From assembly GCA_024762705.1 (NCBI GenBank), contig JANTGW010000001.1:1-29992 (forward strand): 29,992 bases of DNA, given 5' to 3'. The translations under genes were made by a program, and so were the position numbers. Origin of the DNA: Sulfurimonas sp. (GTDB taxonomy: Bacteria; Campylobacterota; Campylobacteria; Campylobacterales; Sulfurimonadaceae). The notes below the pieces were generated by a model that worked only from the letters and a program-made list of their open reading frames with translations, was not told the DNA's origin and made no database searches. Shown here in pieces: positions 26,436 to 29,992 of the stretch (the first letter of the stretch is position 1; each line of letters begins with the position of its first letter).

Positions 26436-28013
26436 TTAACGCTGTTTACCAACAAAGAAGCCACCTGCCATACCAAGAGGGACTACTGTTGTATAAAATA
26501 AAAATCTGTCACTTATCTCGCTCACAAAAGTTATGACAATCGCCAAAAACAGTATGACTGAAGCAACTGTGATAGATGATGCACTGACAAAGACCAAAGC
26601 TAAAAGCGGTAACAATACACCACCAAGTATCAAGCTTACAAAACGGATTCTCTTCACATTTTTAAAGTTCTCATTTAAAAGCCGTTTCGTACGCTGCAGC
26701 TGGTATGCATTCTCTTTGGCATCAAGCGTTCTAATATCTTCATAAGAGAAGAAAAGCTGTGCTAGTGCGCCAAGCATTCCAAGTGTGGTCAGCGGAATGA
26801 TCGCTTCATGAATGCTAGCAACCAAACTGACAAAAGCAACTAAGAAGAATCCAATGTAGGCCACGCCAAAGAATTTGAAATTTGTCGTAATCCTGTTCCA
26901 TGAAGGACGTGCTCGAATACGGTAGATCATACTCTGTGCATAAATTCCATAAATACCTATGATTAGTGTCACAGCTTCGAGTAACAATCGTAACAATACC
27001 GGAATATCAAAAAAATATGAAGCAACAACCACAGTCATAAGTCCCGTAAAAACTCCTAATGCCAATGCTTCACGCGAAAGCCATGAGGTTTTAATATTTT
27101 TCATCGCGGTCATTGCTAAAAACGGACGCCCCAAGTGCAATGCAGAGAGTGGTAAACCAAGTGCCGCAGGCAGCATTACAAGCAGTGCCATTATCCAGTT
27201 AGTGCTCTCAAATCCAAAAAGACTCATAACATCACCCAAAAAGAGTGCCAGAAAACCTCCGAGTGATATTTGTGTCAACACTGTCATAAAAACAAGAGGC
27301 AGTTCTTTATGCGCAGGTTTTAAAATGTGTTCATCCATCTCTTTCATCTGCTCGGGTAAATTCTCAGGCAGCGTATAACGTGTCGTAGAATTTGTGATTC
27401 TCGCATCAGGTAAAAACGGCATATTTGCCTGCTCGTCAATATCGCGGTTAAGCCATTCTTCTACATTAACCACTTCGATCTCAATAGCACCTGCCGGACA
27501 TGCCTGCACACAGGCAGGTGATTCACCCTCGTCCAGGCGTTCATGACACATATGGCATTTTGTGACGATCTTACGTTCTTCATGGAAGACCGGTACACCG
27601 TAAGGACAGTTCCATGTACAGTACTGACACCCTATACATGTATCATCTTCATGAACTACGATTCCTGTCTCGGCTATCTTTATATAAGACTCCGTGGGAC
27701 AACCAATGAGGCACTCCGGGTCTATACAGTGATTACAGCTCATAGAATTGAGCATTTGAGTAAATGCAGGGAATTCTCCCCCTTCCATTTCACCCACACG
27801 ACGCCATTTAATGTCAGCAGGATTGTTATTTTGTTCATTACAGGCAACTTCACAACAACGACATCCCACACAGGCAACAGCATCAAAATGAAACCTATAC
27901 TGTTCTCCTTCTTGTAAAGGTGGTATATCTATAGAATAGTTACCGCATTGCATTCCGGTATCTGCTTTATAATCTATAAAATTCTCTAATGGTGTTTGCA
28001 TATTTTCTTGCAT
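26436..28013 (-). CDS. fused DmsB-like four-cluster ferredoxin and DmsC-like quinol-oxidising membrane anchor
   Basis: A 525-residue fusion (numbering here counts a TTG one codon earlier as residue 1). Residues 40-180 are a DmsB/NrfC-type electron-transfer domain with 16 Cys in four sets: C49/52/55/59, C94/97/102/106, C127/130/133/137 and C154/157/169/173, enough for four [4Fe-4S] clusters. Residues 240-500 form eight membrane helices with DmsC-type features (LHLGRP, RPSWNR, SEISDRFLFY). There is no Tat or Sec signal. Lys/Arg-rich loops after helices 2, 4 and 6 and acidic or neutral loops after 1, 3 and 5 place both ends and the Fe-S domain in the cytoplasm. It should pass electrons from membrane quinol to the adjacent catalytic subunit. 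ATG at 28013 is preferred over TTG at 28016. Separate genes are the norm in DMSO reductase, so the fusion is notable. Confidence 0.87.
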   Translation of the reverse strand: MQENMQTPLENFIDYKADTGMQCGNYSIDIPPLQEGEQYRFHFDAVACVGCRCCEVACNEQNNNPADIKWRRVGEMEGGEFPAFTQMLNSMSCNHCIDPECLIGCPTESYIKIAETGIVVHEDDTCIGCQYCTWNCPYGVPVFHEERKIVTKCHMCHERLDEGESPACVQACPAGAIEIEVVNVEEWLNRDIDEQANMPFLPDARITNSTTRYTLPENLPEQMKEMDEHILKPAHKELPLVFMTVLTQISLGGFLALFLGDVMSLFGFESTNWIMALLVMLPAALGLPLSALHLGRPFLAMTAMKNIKTSWLSREALALGVFTGLMTVVVASYFFDIPVLLRLLLEAVTLIIGIYGIYAQSMIYRIRARPSWNRITTNFKFFGVAYIGFFLVAFVSLVASIHEAIIPLTTLGMLGALAQLFFSYEDIRTLDAKENAYQLQRTKRLLNENFKNVKRIRFVSLILGGVLLPLLALVFVSASSITVASVILFLAIVITFVSEISDRFLFYTTVVPLGMAGGFFVGKQR

Positions 28014-28042
28014 CAATTATATCCGTGTATTAATATGTAAGA

Positions 28043-28048
28043 ATTATA
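28043..28048 (-). promoter_or_regulatory. -10 box of the nitrate reductase operon promoter
   Basis: On the minus strand GAGCTATAATTC contains a perfect TATAAT 30 bases before the ATG of the Fe-S/anchor fusion gene. No clear -35 box. It lies in the 170-base divergent region shared with narK. Confidence 0.55.
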
Positions 28049-28080
28049 GCTCCTCTTTAATGTAAAATTAAACTTTGACT

Positions 28081-28112
28081 GATTAAATTTTATACAATAG
28101 TGCGATTAAATT
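28081..28112. promoter_or_regulatory. direct repeat in the nitrate divergent region, candidate operator
   Basis: GATTAAATT occurs at 28081-28089 and again at 28104-28112, 23 bases apart start to start, about two helical turns. The pair lies between the two divergent -10 boxes, just upstream of the narK one. Such spacing fits a regulator binding one DNA face, but the region is very AT-rich and the match may be chance. Confidence 0.3.
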
Positions 28113-28127
28113 AAGATGTAACAGTGT

Positions 28128-28133
28128 TATACT
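28128..28133 (+). promoter_or_regulatory. extended -10 box of the narK promoter
   Basis: TGTTATACT is an extended -10 element (TGn followed by TATACT) 51 bases before the transporter ATG. No good -35 box is needed for extended -10 promoters. Suggests an activator or weak basal expression. Confidence 0.5.
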
Positions 28134-28184
28134 TCCTTCAACAAACAAGATTTAATGTAATTTTAAATCATATAAGGAAAATAT

Positions 28185-29465
28185 ATGGCAAGTTTAAAAG
28201 CCCTCAAAGGTCAAGGAGATGCAAAAACACTTTTTGCAGCCTTTTTGTATTTCGATTTTAGTTTCATGGTATGGACAATGCTCGGACCACTTTCAACGGA
28301 AATTTCCGAGTCATTAGCTGCAACGGGTTTCATTATGAGTGCCGGACAAAAAGCAACACTGCTTTCTATCCCTATCCTTGCAGGTGCACTATTAAGAATA
28401 CTTTTAGGATTCGGTGTAGATAAGTTTGGTGCGAAAAAAACAGCTCTTATGAGTCAGGCAGTGGTTATTTCAGTTTTATTCTATGCCTTTTTCAGAGGCG
28501 CTTCTATAACATATAATGAATTATTGATAGTGGCATTCGGACTTGGTTTTGCAGGTGCATCATTTGCAGTTGCTCTGCCTCAGGCTGGTCAATGGTATCC
28601 GCCTAAACTCCAAGGTGTTGTTCTTGGAATTGCCGGAGCCGGTAATATCGGTGTTGTTATTGACTTCCTTTTTGCTCCAAAAATCGCAGAGCTTTGGGGA
28701 TGGCAGTCAGTTTTTTTAGTAGGTGCTGTTTTATCTACTATAATTTTCATCGCCTATATCTTTTTAGCAAAAGACGCACCAAAAGAGGTTTACACTCCGC
28801 GTCCTAAAAAACTAAAAGATTATGCAAAACTATTAAAAGACAAAGATACATGGTGGTTCAACCTTTTTTATGCAGTGAGTTTTGGCGGATTTGTCGGATT
28901 TGCCGGATACATGAAAGTCTATCTTATGAACACTTACCAAGCTGACATGAGCAGTTTTGGCGTGAATGTTTTCAATGAACCAAATGTCAAGGTAATAGCA
29001 GGTTACTTCGGGGCACTCACAATTTTTGCAGGTGCAGTTTTAAGACCTGTCGGTGGAGCTATCGCAGATAAAATGGGTGGTGTAAAATCACTTTACATTT
29101 TCTTTGGAACAGTTACACTCTTGGCAGTTGTAAATGCACTTATGACTTTACCATTTTGGATTGCAATCATTGTACTTTTTCTAATCATGGCAAATCTCGG
29201 GATGGCAAACGGAGCAGTATTCCAACTGGTACCACAACGTTTTGGCAAAGATATCGGAATTATGACAGGTATCATTGGTGCAGCAGGTGGCCTTGGCGGA
29301 ACGGCACTCATAAAAACACTTGGTTGGTCTAAAGGTGCTTTTGATGGATATTCTGCAGGATTTATGATTTTTGCCGGTGTTGTTCTAGTTGCTATCATGG
29401 GTATCTCACTGGTAAAGACCAGATGGAGAACTACTTGGGGTGTTGCAGCCGGCGGAAGAATATAA
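28185..29465 (+). CDS. NarK/NasA-family nitrate/nitrite transporter (MFS)
   Basis: A 426-residue, twelve-helix inner-membrane transporter of the nitrate/nitrite porter family. The first signature GIAGAGNIGVV and the second GIIGAAGGLGG (about 360-372) are both present, with substrate-binding Arg residues at R71 (LLRILLGFGVDKFG) and R287 (AVLRPVGGAIADK). It imports nitrate, by proton symport or nitrate/nitrite exchange; which mode cannot be told from sequence. The gene is divergent from the nitrate reductase operon and shares its 170-base control region, so co-regulation is likely. AAGGAAAA precedes the ATG. Confidence 0.94.
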   Translation: MASLKALKGQGDAKTLFAAFLYFDFSFMVWTMLGPLSTEISESLAATGFIMSAGQKATLLSIPILAGALLRILLGFGVDKFGAKKTALMSQAVVISVLFYAFFRGASITYNELLIVAFGLGFAGASFAVALPQAGQWYPPKLQGVVLGIAGAGNIGVVIDFLFAPKIAELWGWQSVFLVGAVLSTIIFIAYIFLAKDAPKEVYTPRPKKLKDYAKLLKDKDTWWFNLFYAVSFGGFVGFAGYMKVYLMNTYQADMSSFGVNVFNEPNVKVIAGYFGALTIFAGAVLRPVGGAIADKMGGVKSLYIFFGTVTLLAVVNALMTLPFWIAIIVLFLIMANLGMANGAVFQLVPQRFGKDIGIMTGIIGAAGGLGGTALIKTLGWSKGAFDGYSAGFMIFAGVVLVAIMGISLVKTRWRTTWGVAAGGRI

Positions 29466-29492
29466 ATAAAACTTTCAATACATAAAAACATT

Positions 29493-29532
29493 CGAATTTG
29501 CATACCTATTTATCCTATGGTATGCAAATTCG
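29493..29532. terminator. strong bidirectional hairpin between narK and the PDC-like gene
   Basis: A perfect 14-base inverted repeat, CGAATTTGCATACC (29493-29506) and GGTATGCAAATTCG (29519-29532), with a 12-base loop, sits between convergent genes, 28 bases past the narK stop. Downstream U runs are modest (TTT on the plus side, TTTTT four bases away on the minus side). Confidence 0.65.
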
Positions 29533-29549
29533 TTTACTGAAACATCATC

Positions 29550-29992
29550 TCAATCTACAATATCAAAACAGGCTACATAGGTTTTAGCTTTAAATGTAAT
29601 TACTTTCGAATATGTTCTACACATATTACCGCTCGCTTTTGAAATATATCTAGAACTAAGATAATCTTCTCCGGATGCTTCCTTTGCTATAAAATAATAT
29701 TCTCTTAAACTGTGATCGGTTCCTTCTTTTGATGGAACATACAAATAACGCTTTTGTGCATCGATGATCGTATCGCCAATCTGTAAACCATTTTCATGAT
29801 CAATCAAATAGATAGCTTCAAGCTTTTTGTTATTTATTACAATATTATTGATTTTATCTAATTTATCCAGACCAAAATTTTCAAACACCATGAGTAGTTC
29901 ACTGACTAAAATGTTAGAATATTTTAATAAATCCTGTTTTTTTTGTATCGCTTGTTTCACTCTATTTTTATATTTATTTCCAGTATATTCAA
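29550..29992 (-). CDS. PDC/Cache-like sensory domain protein (N-terminus cut by window edge)
   Basis: The frame stays open from the stop at 29550 to the right edge (about 147 codons). An internal GTG at 29960 could serve as start but has no Shine-Dalgarno sequence, and coding continues upstream of it, so the gene is treated as partial. The visible part has a helical stretch, then AIYLIDHENGLQIGDTII, REYYFIAKEASGEDYLSSRYIS and NMCRTYSKVI followed by KTYVACFDI. This order (ligand-pocket beta strands, the YY..A......Y.S..YIS run and a final VACFDI strand) resembles PDC/Cache domains of chemoreceptors and sensor kinases. No transmembrane or output domain is present after it, so it would be a stand-alone or C-terminal sensor. 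Ligand unknown; nearness to narK may be accidental. Confidence 0.7.
   Translation of the reverse strand, partial: EYTGNKYKNRVKQAIQKKQDLLKYSNILVSELLMVFENFGLDKLDKINNIVINNKKLEAIYLIDHENGLQIGDTIIDAQKRYLYVPSKEGTDHSLREYYFIAKEASGEDYLSSRYISKASGNMCRTYSKVITFKAKTYVACFDIVD

Noticed and set aside
28014..28016. TTG start one codon before the ATG of the Fe-S/anchor fusion
   Set aside because: The adjacent ATG at 28013 is a better codon and equally placed relative to the weak ribosome-binding site.
29958..29960. GTG start making a complete 136-residue protein at the right edge
   Set aside because: No Shine-Dalgarno sequence precedes it and the frame continues open to the edge, so a partial gene is more likely.

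Overview
The window is a chromosomal segment of an AT-rich Gram-negative bacterium, most likely a member of the Campylobacterota (Epsilonproteobacteria) close to Sulfurimonas. The assignment rests on gene order recalled from that phylum: rplU-rpmA-obg-proB-fmt-birA-parA; pyrH-rpoZ-spoT-tyrS-nitronate monooxygenase-amidase; rpsO-rrf2-flhA-DHH phosphoesterase; and a TPR lipoprotein next to trpC. No sequence search was possible, so genus level is an inference. No tRNA, rRNA, CRISPR array, IS element or prophage was seen. Coding density is very high; the longest gaps are about 150-170 bases and hold promoters or hairpins.

Layout. (1) Positions 1-4869, leftward: rplU, rpmA, obg, proB, fmt, birA and the start of parA (cut by the left edge), with 1-38 base overlaps after obg. 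This is a translation, ribosome assembly and chromosome partition operon with a second promoter in front of obg. (2) Positions 4946-10339, leftward: eight tightly overlapping genes (trmN6-like methyltransferase, YkgJ-type cysteine-cluster protein, TPR lipoprotein, trpC, small lipoprotein, dapE, thioredoxin-like protein, ridA-like). (3) kdsB (rightward) and rpsO (leftward) converge on a hairpin. (4) Positions 11599-16602, rightward: a double-receiver diguanylate cyclase, an Rrf2 regulator, flhA and a DHH phosphoesterase. The cyclase sits inside an otherwise conserved rpsO-rrf2-flhA block. (5) Positions 16613-23416, leftward: pyrH, rpoZ, spoT/rel, tyrS, a nitronate monooxygenase-like flavoprotein and a cell-wall amidase. 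(6) Positions 23484-29992: the accessory part. It holds a membrane-anchored degenerate GGDEF protein, a Nas-type cytoplasmic molybdopterin nitrate reductase, a fused four-cluster ferredoxin/DmsC-type membrane anchor, a divergent NarK/NasA nitrate transporter and the end of a PDC/Cache-like sensory protein.

The most interesting system is region 6. The catalytic subunit looks like an assimilatory (Nas/NarB) nitrate reductase without a Tat signal. Its only visible electron-donor partner is one polypeptide joining a DmsB-like 16-Cys Fe-S domain to a DmsC-like eight-helix quinol-oxidising anchor. Positive-inside charge places the Fe-S domain in the cytoplasm. Together with NarK this suggests nitrate import coupled to quinol-dependent nitrate reduction on the cytoplasmic side, different from the periplasmic Nap system usual in this phylum. 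A second unexplained signal is the exact palindrome TTACATGTAA, found six times (about 0.1 expected from base composition), mostly inside genes.
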